Shown here: in pieces, positions 23,337 through 32,860 of the stretch
Numbering within the stretch: the first letter of the stretch is position 1
Layout of the letters: every line of letters begins with the position of its first letter
Assembly (NCBI GenBank): GCA_014237365.1
Contig: JABZFQ010000250.1
Span: forward strand, 1 to 40,504
Source of the DNA: Desulfobacteraceae bacterium
Lineage (GTDB): Bacteria > Desulfobacterota > Desulfobacteria > Desulfobacterales > ETH-SRB1
Direction: 5' to 3'
Length of the DNA: 40,504 bases
Position numbers and translations under genes: made by a program
The notes under the pieces: model-generated
Told to the model about the DNA's origin: nothing
Seen by the model: only the letters and a program-made list of their open reading frames with translations
Database searches by the model: none

Positions 23337-24677
23337 TCACTTTTTGGAATTCTCAATTGATTCTATAGCTAGATGAAGAACAGAACACCTATCCTGAAAA
23401 CGTTCTCCTTGTGGGTTATAAATATCAATATCAATAGTGTATCCGGTTTCTGTGTATTTGAAAAAAAATATTATCCCATTTTTCGCGAATTTTGAGGGTC
23501 CATCCAGGCGGGCAGCCAATTCTGTCTTAAGCCTGAATTCTTCTTCGGGATCAGCGCATACGCTGAACTTTTTTAAATTGATGAGATACGTTGGATCAAT
23601 TTCAACAGTCATAGCACTTGAAAAGTCGGGAGCTTGTTTGCCACCTATGGGATCGCCTTGTATCGGCCGAGATTTCTTAGAAACTGACTTTGTGTTGATT
23701 AGTGGCGTCAAAGTCAGGTGTTCCTTCTTATTTTGATGTGCAAAAGATAACGATTGATTATCAGTTTGTGACAAAGGTGACAATTGATAGGGTCCACCAT
23801 GTTTTGCCAATGAATATCGCTCATTTATTTGGTTTGTTTCAGGTAAAGTCATATTATTAGACTTAATTGATTGACTGGAACCAAAAACATTTGATCCTGA
23901 CATTTTGTCAGAAGGAGTGGAAATTCTCTGATTTGAAGTATTGATCGTATATTTTTTTTGGGAAGAGTTTGCTTGAAAAATAATTACAGCCGGAGTATCC
24001 GGTTGTTTGGAAAAAGAATTGGATATGAAATCTGGCTGCGTTGCTCTGAATTTTCTTAAGTTCCGATTAATACTGTAATTTCTTTCAGGAACAACTGAAC
24101 CTGAGATTCTGATGATTTCTTCATTTTGTGTCGTTTTATCGAAAGAGGAATTTTTCGATGCAGCGAATTGAGTTATTTTCGGTCGTTTTTTAATTTTAGG
24201 AATCACTCTCATATTGGGCAACGATATCTCAAGAGTTATCTTTTCTTCTTGTATGGGAGCGGGTTTCGGTTTTTCTATGTGTTTTGCCTTCACAACAGGT
24301 TCCAATGTGGGCTTTTGTTCAACCTTTTTCGAGGGCAGAACTGCTTTCTCCTCTTCTATCACGCTGATAATCATATCAACTGACATGGATAGCTGCCTGG
24401 CCGGACGTTCTGGGATTGTCTTGCTTATCATATAAATCAAGGCAAAACACAATAGTGAAACGAAACTCAGCACCAAAACTTGAATCCACGGAAAATTGTG
24501 AATGAGCAACCCCAAAACAATCGACAAAATGCTTTGCCGTACATTTTTACTCCGTCTATCTAAAAAAAGAATCCGTTTGGTCAGTCTCCGTCTATCTGAC
24601 AAAGTTTGATATGCGGCTCTGGGCATTGCAAGATCATACATTCCCAGGCCGTACATGCTTTCGCTCAAAAACATCAT
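23337..24677 (-). CDS. TonB/TolA-like protein
   Basis: A 446-aa protein laid out as in TonB or TolA: a cytoplasmic N-terminus of about 65 residues (longer than usual), one membrane segment at about 66-85 (IQVLVLSFVSLLCFALIYMI), a long Pro/Lys/Ser-rich periplasmic stretch (for example KKVEQKPTLEPVVKAKHIEKPKPAPIQEE, quoted in two parts elsewhere as KKVEQ and KPKPAP), and a small C-terminal domain of about 95 residues. That domain (EEEFRLKTELAARLDG, GYTIDIDIYNPQGER) does not show the classic TonB YP motif, so the family match is by architecture only. It starts eight bases after the ExbD-like stop and overlaps the next gene by a GTGA. Confidence 0.6.
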   Translation of the reverse strand: MMFLSESMYGLGMYDLAMPRAAYQTLSDRRRLTKRILFLDRRSKNVRQSILSIVLGLLIHNFPWIQVLVLSFVSLLCFALIYMISKTIPERPARQLSMSVDMIISVIEEEKAVLPSKKVEQKPTLEPVVKAKHIEKPKPAPIQEEKITLEISLPNMRVIPKIKKRPKITQFAASKNSSFDKTTQNEEIIRISGSVVPERNYSINRNLRKFRATQPDFISNSFSKQPDTPAVIIFQANSSQKKYTINTSNQRISTPSDKMSGSNVFGSSQSIKSNNMTLPETNQINERYSLAKHGGPYQLSPLSQTDNQSLSFAHQNKKEHLTLTPLINTKSVSKKSRPIQGDPIGGKQAPDFSSAMTVEIDPTYLINLKKFSVCADPEEEFRLKTELAARLDGPSKFAKNGIIFFFKYTETGYTIDIDIYNPQGERFQDRCSVLHLAIESIENSKK

Positions 24678-24685
24678 TTTTAAAA

Positions 24686-25150
24686 TTACTCAGGCATAGG
24701 TTTCACAATTGTATGACTTTGTACAGACATCCAGACTTTTGCGATTGATCCGGCGGCAAAAAGAAAATTTTGGCTTAACGACTTTTTTTCTGGCAGCAGC
24801 ATTGGACAAATGTTACGTTTTTTTAGCGATTCCAATTCAATGATAAGATCATCTTGATCAAGATATTTTGAATAGAGTTCCGTTAAGTTGTTTTGATCCA
24901 ATCCGACCTCAACAAGTTTAAAGGGCGTGGGATGATTTTCCGATTTTGCATACACATGCAGCTCCCATACATCATGTAACTCATCAACCGCTGACATATT
25001 CGGGTTTGAGGGTATGACAGGGATATCCATTTGAGAAAAATGAATGCAGATATCAGGAGAACCGCTCGGTATCATGCTCAAGGTAAGCACAAGCAAAAAG
25101 GCAAGGTCAGTAAAAGCAAACAACCAAATATGATTCTGTTTGATTTTCAT
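24686..25150 (-). CDS. ExbD/TolR-like protein
   Basis: A 154-aa protein with an N-terminal membrane segment (HIWLFAFTDLAFLLVLTLSM) that has an Asp at position 15, the site of the proton-relay Asp in ExbD/TolR. A periplasmic domain follows, ending in SLSQNFLFAAGSIAKVWMS. It starts at an ATG overlapping the stop of the ExbB-like gene. The two would form the proton-driven motor that powers the TonB-like partner. Confidence 0.7.
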   Translation of the reverse strand: MKIKQNHIWLFAFTDLAFLLVLTLSMIPSGSPDICIHFSQMDIPVIPSNPNMSAVDELHDVWELHVYAKSENHPTPFKLVEVGLDQNNLTELYSKYLDQDDLIIELESLKKRNICPMLLPEKKSLSQNFLFAAGSIAKVWMSVQSHTIVKPMPE

Positions 25151-25827
25151 TTCTTGCCTTGATCTTGCTTATTATTGTTATCCTTTTTATATCTGTTTTC
25201 GGAAACGGCTGCCAGGCCTTCATCAATACGTTTCTGGGCAAGCGTATAAGAAATCCTTTTTATAAATTCAAGAAACGTATAACAAATCAAACCGATAAAT
25301 GTCGTATATAATGCCGTTGCTATACCACTAATCATAATTTCACTCTTTAAACCTTCAGTATTAGATAGAAAATGAATAACCATTCCCATAATTGTTCCAA
25401 TGAACCCCAACGGGGGCAGTATGTTCGCTAACATACTGATGGGTTCAAGAAATGTTCTTTCAAAATATCTCTCGGTGAATTGAAACGCCGCATCTCTGAT
25501 AAAAGCATCCGGTGGAATGATCTTATCAGCTCCTTGATCGTTTTCCTTTTCTTCTAAATAGTGCTTTTTTGCCTTTTCAAAGAAGGTTACGGCAATAACA
25601 AAAAGAGGGGTTTTTATGTTAATGTAAAAATTACCAAATGATCTTTTTTTTGCAATTTCGTCAGGGTTACAATATGCTAATATACAAAATGACTGATACG
25701 TTTTTATAAGAGCGGAACAAAATGTGATGATCATCAAACAATAGACAGCTATTTGTAATATGCCAGAATTTGTAGTTATAATATACGTTAATGTTTTGAT
25801 GATTGAATCAGCCAGAATATCAAACAT
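25147..25827 (-). CDS. ExbB/TolQ/MotA-like proton channel protein
   Basis: A 226-aa membrane protein with three hydrophobic segments. The conserved MotA/TolQ/ExbB core is clear: ISMLANILPPLGFIGTIMGMV followed by ISGIATALYTTFIGLICYTFLEF. The large cytoplasmic loop between segments one and two contains a long charged stretch (KKHYLEEKENDQGADK). It overlaps the lipoprotein gene by eight bases and the ExbD-like gene by four, so the genes form one translational unit. Confidence 0.8.
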   Translation of the reverse strand: MFDILADSIIKTLTYIITTNSGILQIAVYCLMIITFCSALIKTYQSFCILAYCNPDEIAKKRSFGNFYINIKTPLFVIAVTFFEKAKKHYLEEKENDQGADKIIPPDAFIRDAAFQFTERYFERTFLEPISMLANILPPLGFIGTIMGMVIHFLSNTEGLKSEIMISGIATALYTTFIGLICYTFLEFIKRISYTLAQKRIDEGLAAVSENRYKKDNNNKQDQGKK

Positions 25828-26500
25828 ATTGTCTCCCGATAATGTAACCCCTTTCCCCCAGCAATACCCCGTTCCTTACTTTTTTTGTATTCTTCTTGCC
25901 TTTTGTTTGAAATAAGATTTGATTTTGTAAATCCTTTATTCCCTCAGCAATTGTACTGAAACCAATATCAGTTTGATCAATTATTATATCTAAAACAGCC
26001 AAATCGTCTCCATAACGCTTATTGATTAGATTGAGATAATCTTGGGCCTGATTATACAGAGCTAAATCAAAATATAAAATAACGGTAAGTAAATGAAGTT
26101 TTGCAATTTCCAGCTTTGTTTCTAAATGCTGAATTGCTTCAGAATCATTTAGAATCGGCTTGACGTAGATTTTAATATATTTTCTTGCCTCACGGCAAAG
26201 CTCCTCCCTAATGCCAAGAGATTCCTCGCGTTTGCCGGCGTTATCAGCAATCGAAGCAAATAGCTTGAGTGTGTTTTTTGTACTCTGGATATATATTTTT
26301 TTCTTTTTAATATCCCTGTAAGGTAATATCATTGGTATTACAGGCACAGTCAACTTCTTTTTCGAATCAGGAGGCTCAAGAAAAACATCGTGAACGAATT
26401 TTTTTTTCAAATCTATAGGTTTAAAAACGACATTGTAACCACAAGCGGAAAAAAGGAACAGTGATACTATCGTTATTAAGATCATCTTTTTTGATTGCAT
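25820..26500 (-). CDS. Predicted lipoprotein, first gene of the Exb/Tol-like operon
   Basis: A 226-aa protein with a lipoprotein signal (lipobox FSAC, Cys20) followed by GYNVVFKPI. The mature part is helical and may be TPR-like (for example IAKLHLLTVILYFDLALYN, QDYLNLINKRYGDDL). I do not recognise the family. It is expected in the outer membrane or periplasmic face. The start has an agaggg ribosome binding site. Confidence 0.7.
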   Translation of the reverse strand: MQSKKMILITIVSLFLFSACGYNVVFKPIDLKKKFVHDVFLEPPDSKKKLTVPVIPMILPYRDIKKKKIYIQSTKNTLKLFASIADNAGKREESLGIREELCREARKYIKIYVKPILNDSEAIQHLETKLEIAKLHLLTVILYFDLALYNQAQDYLNLINKRYGDDLAVLDIIIDQTDIGFSTIAEGIKDLQNQILFQTKGKKNTKKVRNGVLLGERGYIIGRQYV

Positions 26501-27229
26501 GCGTTCCCTCTCTGGTTATGTTCAACTGACTTAGGAACATGGACGAAATAATTTAACCTTTTACACAAATAGCAGATTTCAGATTTTGCTAGTTCGAATC
26601 ACGCTGTGATTCCAAAGTGATAATTAACAATATATTTAAGTTGTTAACTGATATCCTATCTTTTACACAGAGGCGTATGTCACATATTTGTTTATCAGGT
26701 ATCCATATTTCACAGGTATCGGATAAAAAGCGCCTTTTATTGCTTAACTCGGGTCAAATACCCCGCCGCTTGCGGCGTTTTAAAGATCGAAGTTCCGTAA
26801 CAATACCCCGCTTGAGCGAAGCGAAAGTCGAGCCTAAGGATTCGCCCAAAAATAACTTCACATTTTGATGCGTCGATCCATCCCGCATGAACTGCGTTGC
26901 TCGTCGGTTAAATAGCTCGCTATTCGCCCTCCTCGCGCCTTGTCATGCGAGCGCCTCGACACCTGAAAATGTAAATTTATTTTTGGGCGAATTCTAAGCG
27001 AGAGGGCTTGCCCCGGGGAATTTTATTCTGCCTTTGCGTAAAAAATTAAAAACGCCCTAAAATTAATCAATAAATGGATTCTGTGTCAAGACAAAAATGC
27101 AGCAATTCTAATTATGGCTTTCGGGGTAGTACCTACAAAACAATGCTGATCAATAATTTCAATAAGTTATATATCATGTCTTCTGGCAACACATAGCGAA
27201 AAACCAGTTCTTTATAAAGTAAAACAGGG
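26501..27229. other. Intergenic region filled with repeat remnants
   Basis: No gene is supported. It holds one worn end of MITE family 1 (26531-26555), two GC-rich words of the type ATACCCCGC with short palindromes (CCGCCGCTTGCGGCG near 26763), a complete MITE family 2 copy, and AT-rich sequence. The family 2 copy splits what looks like one GC-rich hairpin (ACCCCGCTTGAGCG... before, ...GGCTTGCCCCGGGG after). Confidence 0.6.
26835..26997. mobile_element. MITE family 2, complete copy
   Basis: A 163-bp inverted-repeat element. Left end TAAGGATTCGCCCAAAAATA and right end TTAGAATTCGCCCAAAAATA (complement), continuing with ACATTTT on both sides. It carries no gene. A second, incomplete copy is at 21110-21213. 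Confidence 0.8.
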
Positions 27230-30025
27230 TCAATGAAGAACCAATCCTGACGGAAGAGTTTCACCAAAAATGGCATTTTCTTCACTTTTAGCCATTGGAA
27301 TTACATCTTCCAAGAATTTTATATGAGGACCTAAAATATCATATTGATTCATCCAGTCTATGATAATGTCCACAATTGATGAATCAAGATCTTTCATTCT
27401 ATCACCGGTTTTGCGGGCAAGTTGAGCAATTGCCATGCCAACCGGTTTTGGATTGCGCCACGTCTTAGACAATATTTCTTCAATCCAGGAAGATATTTCT
27501 TCAGGTGGTATTACCCTGTCAACAGGGCCATAAAGAAGTTCACGAGCGCCTATTCGCGAAAGAGACCATAAATACTGGGGGTTGCATTTTTGGGGTTTAA
27601 TCTCTGAAAGAAGCATACGACCCCATTGAATCTTATCTTTTACCAGGAGCCTTTCCATATTCGCAACCGCCATCCAGATTTCCAGACGCTCCTGGTGCGG
27701 CAGTCTGATCTTTGTTCCCTTTTTAGGCATTATAATGGGAGCAAGTTCCTGAATGAACTGTCTTTGCTGACCTGCGCTAAGCCCCCCTGCCACTCTTCTC
27801 CACAATATCCACCATTCAGAACATACCTGTGCATTTTTTGAATGAATAGCGCCATTCTTATGAATTTTCCATAAACTCTTTACCCGATACTCATCAAAAC
27901 CATCTCCAAATCCAGGCCTCATACAAAATCCAGTTAGATTAAGCCACCTGCTTTCATGTTCAGGCCCGAAAGTGCGAGTTTCAACAAGTTTAATCAGTTC
28001 GTCGGAAATTCTCCGAATAAATCCAAGCGGCCATCTTTCCCTGGATCTTCCGACTTTTTTCATTATAACTTTGCTTAAATTTTTAAGCTCACTGCTATCT
28101 GTTCTGTCCGAAAAGATATTTCTAACATATGAACGAACTTCATCCACAATAGAGTCTTCAAATATTTCTTTATCAGCGATATCTACAGGTGTTAATGCAT
28201 CCCGCAATTGAAACTGTAGCTTCCACCTGTGATTGCTTATTAAAGAACGGCACCAGAGAGCAAGTGTGCCCATTTCAGTATAATCTGATTCAATCTGAAC
28301 GGGGAGCCTTGTCTTAACGCCCTTTTTCCCATACTGAACAACTGTTTGTATGGGCGGAAGGCAAGTTAGTGAATCATCTATTTCAACAAGGTCGCCGCAT
28401 CTGTCTCCTGAACGAAAGCTTGAGCTGTAAATATCAAAACTAACCGGCTGATTTGCAAGAACCTCAAATTTTTTATTCTTTAGCTCAATAGTTGTGCCCT
28501 CCTCAAGACCGCGTTCTACCAGACAAACAGCAAATTTTTTATCAGTCTTTTTTGGCAACCCTTCAATAGTATCTGACTCCTTTTTTGAAACACCTAGATA
28601 ATAAGCTCTTGCGCTTCCACTTCCAACCCGCACTCCCTTTCCAATTTTAACAAGGCCATAGTATGATGCACCAAGCGCTACAGAAAGATCATGATCTGTA
28701 TTTTCCAATACTTGAGGAAGATCTGAATCTCTTTTATTAAACCAGTAACCTATGGCTGCTCTTATTCTTTCTTGAATAACAGCAGGTTTTAATGATCCGC
28801 CATTAAAGAGGATAAGATCAGGAGCATGATCTTGTTTGTTTAATACTTTTATAACATCCTTTTTATGTTTATCCATGAAATAACCCAGATGCCTTGTTAT
28901 GGCCGGCTCCTGTTCATATGGAAGACCGAATTCAGTTATTCCTTCCCTGATATTTATTTTTTTTAACTCTTTTGGATCAGCAAGCGGGAAAAAACCTTCC
29001 AACACTGTTTTCTCAATCTCTTTACGTCCAAGTTCTGCTGAAACCGTTCCCGCAATAAGCTTGCTTCCCTCCCCCATTAATGTAATTTTTTCTGATTCCG
29101 CGTTTTTGTTTAAAATATTTTCCTTGGCCTTTCTGCACTGATGGCATAGAGTTCTCCACCTGTTCCCGCTTAAAGATATTCTTTTTTTGGACAAACGCCG
29201 TTCTATATTGCTTGCAAGTGCAAGATCAATATTGTCACCTCCGAGGATTAAATGATCTCCAACCGCTATTCTCTCAAACCTGGGGCTTCCATCCACCTCT
29301 CTCAAAGTTATCAATGTAAAATCAGTAGTTCCGCCCCCAACATCGCAGACAAGAATAAGCTCATTCGGATTTACAAATTTATTCCAATTGTGCTCATGAC
29401 GAATCAACCAGCTATAAAAAGCTGCAAGAGGTTCTTCCAGTAAAATCACATTGCTTAAACCCGCCATTGATGCAGCTTCAACTGTAAGGTCACGCGCAAT
29501 CTCATCAAAAGAGGCCGGCACAGTTATAATTATTATCTGGTTTTCAAGGTATAGATCCTCATCATCACCTTTTGAGCTGTTCCATGCTTTTTTTATATGC
29601 TTCAGGTATGATGCAGTGGCTTTAACAGGCGAAATTTTAAATACCTCATCATCTGCGCCCCATGGAAGAATTCGGGCATTTCTATCTACATTACTGTGAC
29701 AAAGCCAGCTTTTTGCAGATGATACAAGCCTGCCAGGTACTTTTGCCCCATGATTTCGTGCAAAAACTCCGACAAGATTTTTTTCATCGCTTATCCATGG
29801 AAGTGATACATCTTCCTGTGAAATATCATACTTTCCAGGGATATAGAGAAACGATGGTAAAACCGGAAGTCCGGAAACTTCTCCAAAACCTGTAAGCTGA
29901 GGAACTTTAAATATTTTTATTTTAAACTTTTTTTTTGCATCCGCCAGAAGATTCACATATGACACCGCGGAATTGGTAGTCCCTAAATCAATACCTATTA
30001 TGAAATGTTTCTCAAGAAGATCCAA
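27230..30025 (-). CDS. Hsp70-family protein with a DUF3731-type C-terminal extension
   Basis: A protein of about 931 aa. The N-terminal Hsp70 ATPase domain starts FIIGIDLGTTNSAVSYV, and the second phosphate loop LVCDVGGGTTDFTLI and the ILFNGGS loop are present. The C-terminal 350 residues replace the normal substrate-binding domain with a helical region (RERWPLGFIRRISDELIKL, EHESRWLNLTGFCMRPGFGDGFDE, SEWWILWRRVAGGLS) typical of the DUF3731 extension. I prefer a TTG start at 30025, with ggagaaag upstream, over an ATG at 30109 that would overlap the previous gene by 98 bases. It follows another Hsp70 and a DUF2760 gene, a known but uncharacterised grouping. Confidence 0.8.
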   Translation of the reverse strand: MDLLEKHFIIGIDLGTTNSAVSYVNLLADAKKKFKIKIFKVPQLTGFGEVSGLPVLPSFLYIPGKYDISQEDVSLPWISDEKNLVGVFARNHGAKVPGRLVSSAKSWLCHSNVDRNARILPWGADDEVFKISPVKATASYLKHIKKAWNSSKGDDEDLYLENQIIIITVPASFDEIARDLTVEAASMAGLSNVILLEEPLAAFYSWLIRHEHNWNKFVNPNELILVCDVGGGTTDFTLITLREVDGSPRFERIAVGDHLILGGDNIDLALASNIERRLSKKRISLSGNRWRTLCHQCRKAKENILNKNAESEKITLMGEGSKLIAGTVSAELGRKEIEKTVLEGFFPLADPKELKKINIREGITEFGLPYEQEPAITRHLGYFMDKHKKDVIKVLNKQDHAPDLILFNGGSLKPAVIQERIRAAIGYWFNKRDSDLPQVLENTDHDLSVALGASYYGLVKIGKGVRVGSGSARAYYLGVSKKESDTIEGLPKKTDKKFAVCLVERGLEEGTTIELKNKKFEVLANQPVSFDIYSSSFRSGDRCGDLVEIDDSLTCLPPIQTVVQYGKKGVKTRLPVQIESDYTEMGTLALWCRSLISNHRWKLQFQLRDALTPVDIADKEIFEDSIVDEVRSYVRNIFSDRTDSSELKNLSKVIMKKVGRSRERWPLGFIRRISDELIKLVETRTFGPEHESRWLNLTGFCMRPGFGDGFDEYRVKSLWKIHKNGAIHSKNAQVCSEWWILWRRVAGGLSAGQQRQFIQELAPIIMPKKGTKIRLPHQERLEIWMAVANMERLLVKDKIQWGRMLLSEIKPQKCNPQYLWSLSRIGARELLYGPVDRVIPPEEISSWIEEILSKTWRNPKPVGMAIAQLARKTGDRMKDLDSSIVDIIIDWMNQYDILGPHIKFLEDVIPMAKSEENAIFGETLPSGLVLH

Positions 30026-31829
30026 AATTTTCTTTCTCCCTAACGTTGAACTCCAGTTTCCATCTGCGGTCATCCTTCCTGGCAACACACCATAATTCAA
30101 GAGTTCCAACTTCTGTTATATCTATTTCGAGGTTTACGGGAATAACGCTGCCATAATCTCCATCCAGCGTGGTCTCAATTGTTGCTATTTCATTAATTTC
30201 ATCTTCCCAGTCATCAATAATTGTACCGAATGAATCTTCAGTTCTTAATGATGATCCTAAAAAGTCAAATTTTACAGGTTCACCCACCACTATAATAAAT
30301 TCCTGATTTTCAAGTTTTGCTTTGGTTCCTTCTTCCATACCAAAAGGTGCAACACAAAGTGCCCTTGTTGGAGCAGGCATACCTGGTACCGCGGGCATTG
30401 ATGCAGCTATGCTGATGTAGTATGATCGGCCAAGGCCGCTACGAATACGTATGCCGTCTCCGCGTCTTGCCAGACCATAATAAACTGCCCCCCTTGCAAC
30501 AGACAAATCAAAGTCTTTTGTATCAATCTCTTTGATAGATGAGGAGCTTCTATATCCAGCCCAAGATGATAATACTTCCTTTATGCGTTTTCTTATAGGA
30601 TCTGCTTTCATAACGCCGCCATTAAAAAGAATGGCATTTGGCAGCCTGTAATTTTTACCATCAATTTTCTGTCTGCCAAGAAAGGATGCAAGATGGTGAG
30701 TGATTGCCGGGTCTGCTTCATATGAAAGGCCAATCTCTTTTAGACCTGTCTTTTGATTTGTTATGGGCTCGGCAGTTATCTCACACTTTGGGAAAAAACC
30801 GTCAAGAATAAGCTGCTGCACCTCATTCATTGAAAGTTCTGTCTTAATTGTTCCCCCTATCAAGCTGCTTCCTCTGCCCAGTATTGTTACAGGACAGTTC
30901 TTTTTTTCAGGATCAGACAATACGTTTTCCTTTGCTTTGCGGCAACTGTGCCAAAGACCACGCATCTGCCATGAATCAAGTTTAGTGCCTTTTGCAGCCA
31001 TATGTTTTGAAATAGAATACGCAATGGCCAGATCCATGTTATCACCTCCAACAAGAAGATGATCGCCAACAGCTATCCTTTCCAGTAAAAGTTCACCATC
31101 ATTATCAGAAACGTTGATCAGGCTGAAATCACTTGTGCCTCCGCCGATATCGCATACAAGGACAAGATCACCCTCTTTAATGCTATCTCTCCATTGATTG
31201 CCTGAAGATTCGATCCATGCATAAAATGCAGCCTGTGGTTCTTCAAGCAAAGAAACATTAGATAGACCTGCAAGACCGGCAGATTTTACAGTAAGTTCTC
31301 TTGCAACAGCATCAAACGAGGCAGGAACGGTCAAAAAAATCTCCTGATTTTGAATTAATAGTTTTTCATCATCCCCAGCTATTATGTTATTCCATGCATC
31401 GCGAATATGCCGCAATATGGCTGCTGAAGCCTCAACCGGCGAAAGCTTTGGCTCTTTGTCCCTACCTCCCCATGGCAGAACCTGCTTATTTCTGTCAATC
31501 ATTGTGTTGCAAAGCCAGGATTTGGATGAAGAAATCAGGCTGTCTGGGATTTCAGCGCCTCTATCTCTGGCATGCTCGCCAACAACATAATGAATTTCAT
31601 TATTCCATGGCAGATTAAGCGCCTCATCCATAGCATCGTTTTTTTCGTTCATAAGAATAAAAGAAGGCAGTATTTCTCTTTTCTCTACTGTTCCTTGGCC
31701 TACTAACTGAGGTATCATAAGCATCTTTATATTGGGAGTTTCACCTTTTATAATATTAGCTTCAGTATATGCTGCAACACTATTGGTTGTACCTAAATCT
31801 ATCCCAATTATATAAACTGGTTCAGACAA
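30012..31829 (-). CDS. Hsp70-family (DnaK-like) protein
   Basis: A 605-aa Hsp70 relative starting YIIGIDLGTTNSVAAYTE, with LVCDIGGGTSDFSLI and AILFNGGVMKA. The ATPase fold looks intact. The C-terminal part is beta-rich (DFLGSSLRTEDSFGTIIDDW) and lacks the normal lid, so it is not the general chaperone DnaK. It is distinct from, but similar throughout its ATPase domain to, its downstream neighbour, suggesting an old duplication. It would act with the DUF2760 and DUF3731 partners. Confidence 0.85.
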   Translation of the reverse strand: MSEPVYIIGIDLGTTNSVAAYTEANIIKGETPNIKMLMIPQLVGQGTVEKREILPSFILMNEKNDAMDEALNLPWNNEIHYVVGEHARDRGAEIPDSLISSSKSWLCNTMIDRNKQVLPWGGRDKEPKLSPVEASAAILRHIRDAWNNIIAGDDEKLLIQNQEIFLTVPASFDAVARELTVKSAGLAGLSNVSLLEEPQAAFYAWIESSGNQWRDSIKEGDLVLVCDIGGGTSDFSLINVSDNDGELLLERIAVGDHLLVGGDNMDLAIAYSISKHMAAKGTKLDSWQMRGLWHSCRKAKENVLSDPEKKNCPVTILGRGSSLIGGTIKTELSMNEVQQLILDGFFPKCEITAEPITNQKTGLKEIGLSYEADPAITHHLASFLGRQKIDGKNYRLPNAILFNGGVMKADPIRKRIKEVLSSWAGYRSSSSIKEIDTKDFDLSVARGAVYYGLARRGDGIRIRSGLGRSYYISIAASMPAVPGMPAPTRALCVAPFGMEEGTKAKLENQEFIIVVGEPVKFDFLGSSLRTEDSFGTIIDDWEDEINEIATIETTLDGDYGSVIPVNLEIDITEVGTLELWCVARKDDRRWKLEFNVREKENFGSS

Positions 31830-31938
31830 TATAAGACTCCTTTTGTTGGGTAATGGGTACTGGTTATTTGATTGAAAATTGTCGATTGAATATTGAAGGA
31901 ATTCCGTTAATTTTATATCTTGAAAGTCTAAAGGATTT

Positions 31939-32062
31939 GGCTACCAAAGTAAGGCGGGACAGCCTGTAAATTCAATCAGTTAGCAACCTCTTGATTTTGC
32001 TTGATTGTGGAATTGCCATAGAGTCAAAATGGACAAAAATGTCCCGCTTTAAGTTGGTAGCC
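31939..32062. mobile_element. MITE family 3, copy A
   Basis: 124 bp with inverted ends GGCTACCAAAGTAAGGCGGG and, read in complement, GGCTACCAACTTAAAGCGGG. It is flanked by an exact 8-bp direct repeat AAGGATTT at 31931-31938 and 32063-32070. It lies between the DUF2760 and Hsp70 genes. Confidence 0.9.
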
Positions 32063-32131
32063 AAGGATTTTATATAAATTAATGGAGCGAAGCGATTTCC
32101 ATAAATATTCAATATTCAATTTACGAAAGTA

Positions 32132-32860
32132 TTATACTATTTCGATTTCTGCAGGAGCAATTATACTGGGGTCCTGACTGCTTGATAGTGTGGGTATTTC
32201 TAATTTTTTAGCTTTCCAGCCCCTGTGGCGAACTATGCCTTTAAAAGGCGGTTCACCCGTTATATTGCCTGTCAATTTTATGGCAGATGGATTAAAATCC
32301 TGCTGAATTGTTATCTGATCACCTTCTTTTTCGTCAATAACACTTTCCGGAGATATGGCTCTATCAACAACTTTCTTACAGCTTTCGTGAATACTTCGAA
32401 CAGCAGTGCCTATTTGTGAATCTTCGTAAAGATTAAGATCCTCGAAGAAGAAATCCATCAGACGTCCTTCCCGTTGAAAAACAGAAAGCAAATGTAAAAA
32501 CAATCGCCTGTCATTATTTTTCTTTTCTTTCTTGTTTAAAGAACCTTTAACTTTTGTATCATCTTTTTTATCTGCGATTGCCTTATCAGATGTTTTTAAC
32601 AAATCTACAAATAAAAACCTCATGCAAACCCAGAGCAGGATACCAATCAAACCGAATATCCCTGCCGACATCGGTACATAATATAATCTAAATTTTTCTT
32701 CCAGCATAACAACCAGATCAATTAAATTTTTATGTTCGGATAAAACTACTTCGGCATTTGATATAACATAAAAGGTCGAATCAACCAGCAGACATATAAG
32801 AGCCATAAAAAACATTATTATTACAAATGAACGAAAAGAATACGCTTTTATTATATCCAT
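32132..32860 (-). CDS. DUF2760-family membrane protein
   Basis: A 242-aa protein with two membrane segments in the first 90 residues and a long soluble domain. The C-terminal part shows the DUF2760 signature: LLSVFQREGRLMDFFFEDLNLY, SQIGTAVRSIHESCKK, IKLTGNITGEPPFKGIVRHRGWKA and the final IIAPAEIEIV. The ATG at 32860 has an aaggagat ribosome binding site; an upstream in-frame ATG at 32935 is less likely. It probably anchors the two downstream Hsp70 relatives to the membrane (inference). The family has no known function. Confidence 0.8.
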   Translation of the reverse strand: MDIIKAYSFRSFVIIMFFMALICLLVDSTFYVISNAEVVLSEHKNLIDLVVMLEEKFRLYYVPMSAGIFGLIGILLWVCMRFLFVDLLKTSDKAIADKKDDTKVKGSLNKKEKKNNDRRLFLHLLSVFQREGRLMDFFFEDLNLYEDSQIGTAVRSIHESCKKVVDRAISPESVIDEKEGDQITIQQDFNPSAIKLTGNITGEPPFKGIVRHRGWKAKKLEIPTLSSSQDPSIIAPAEIEIV

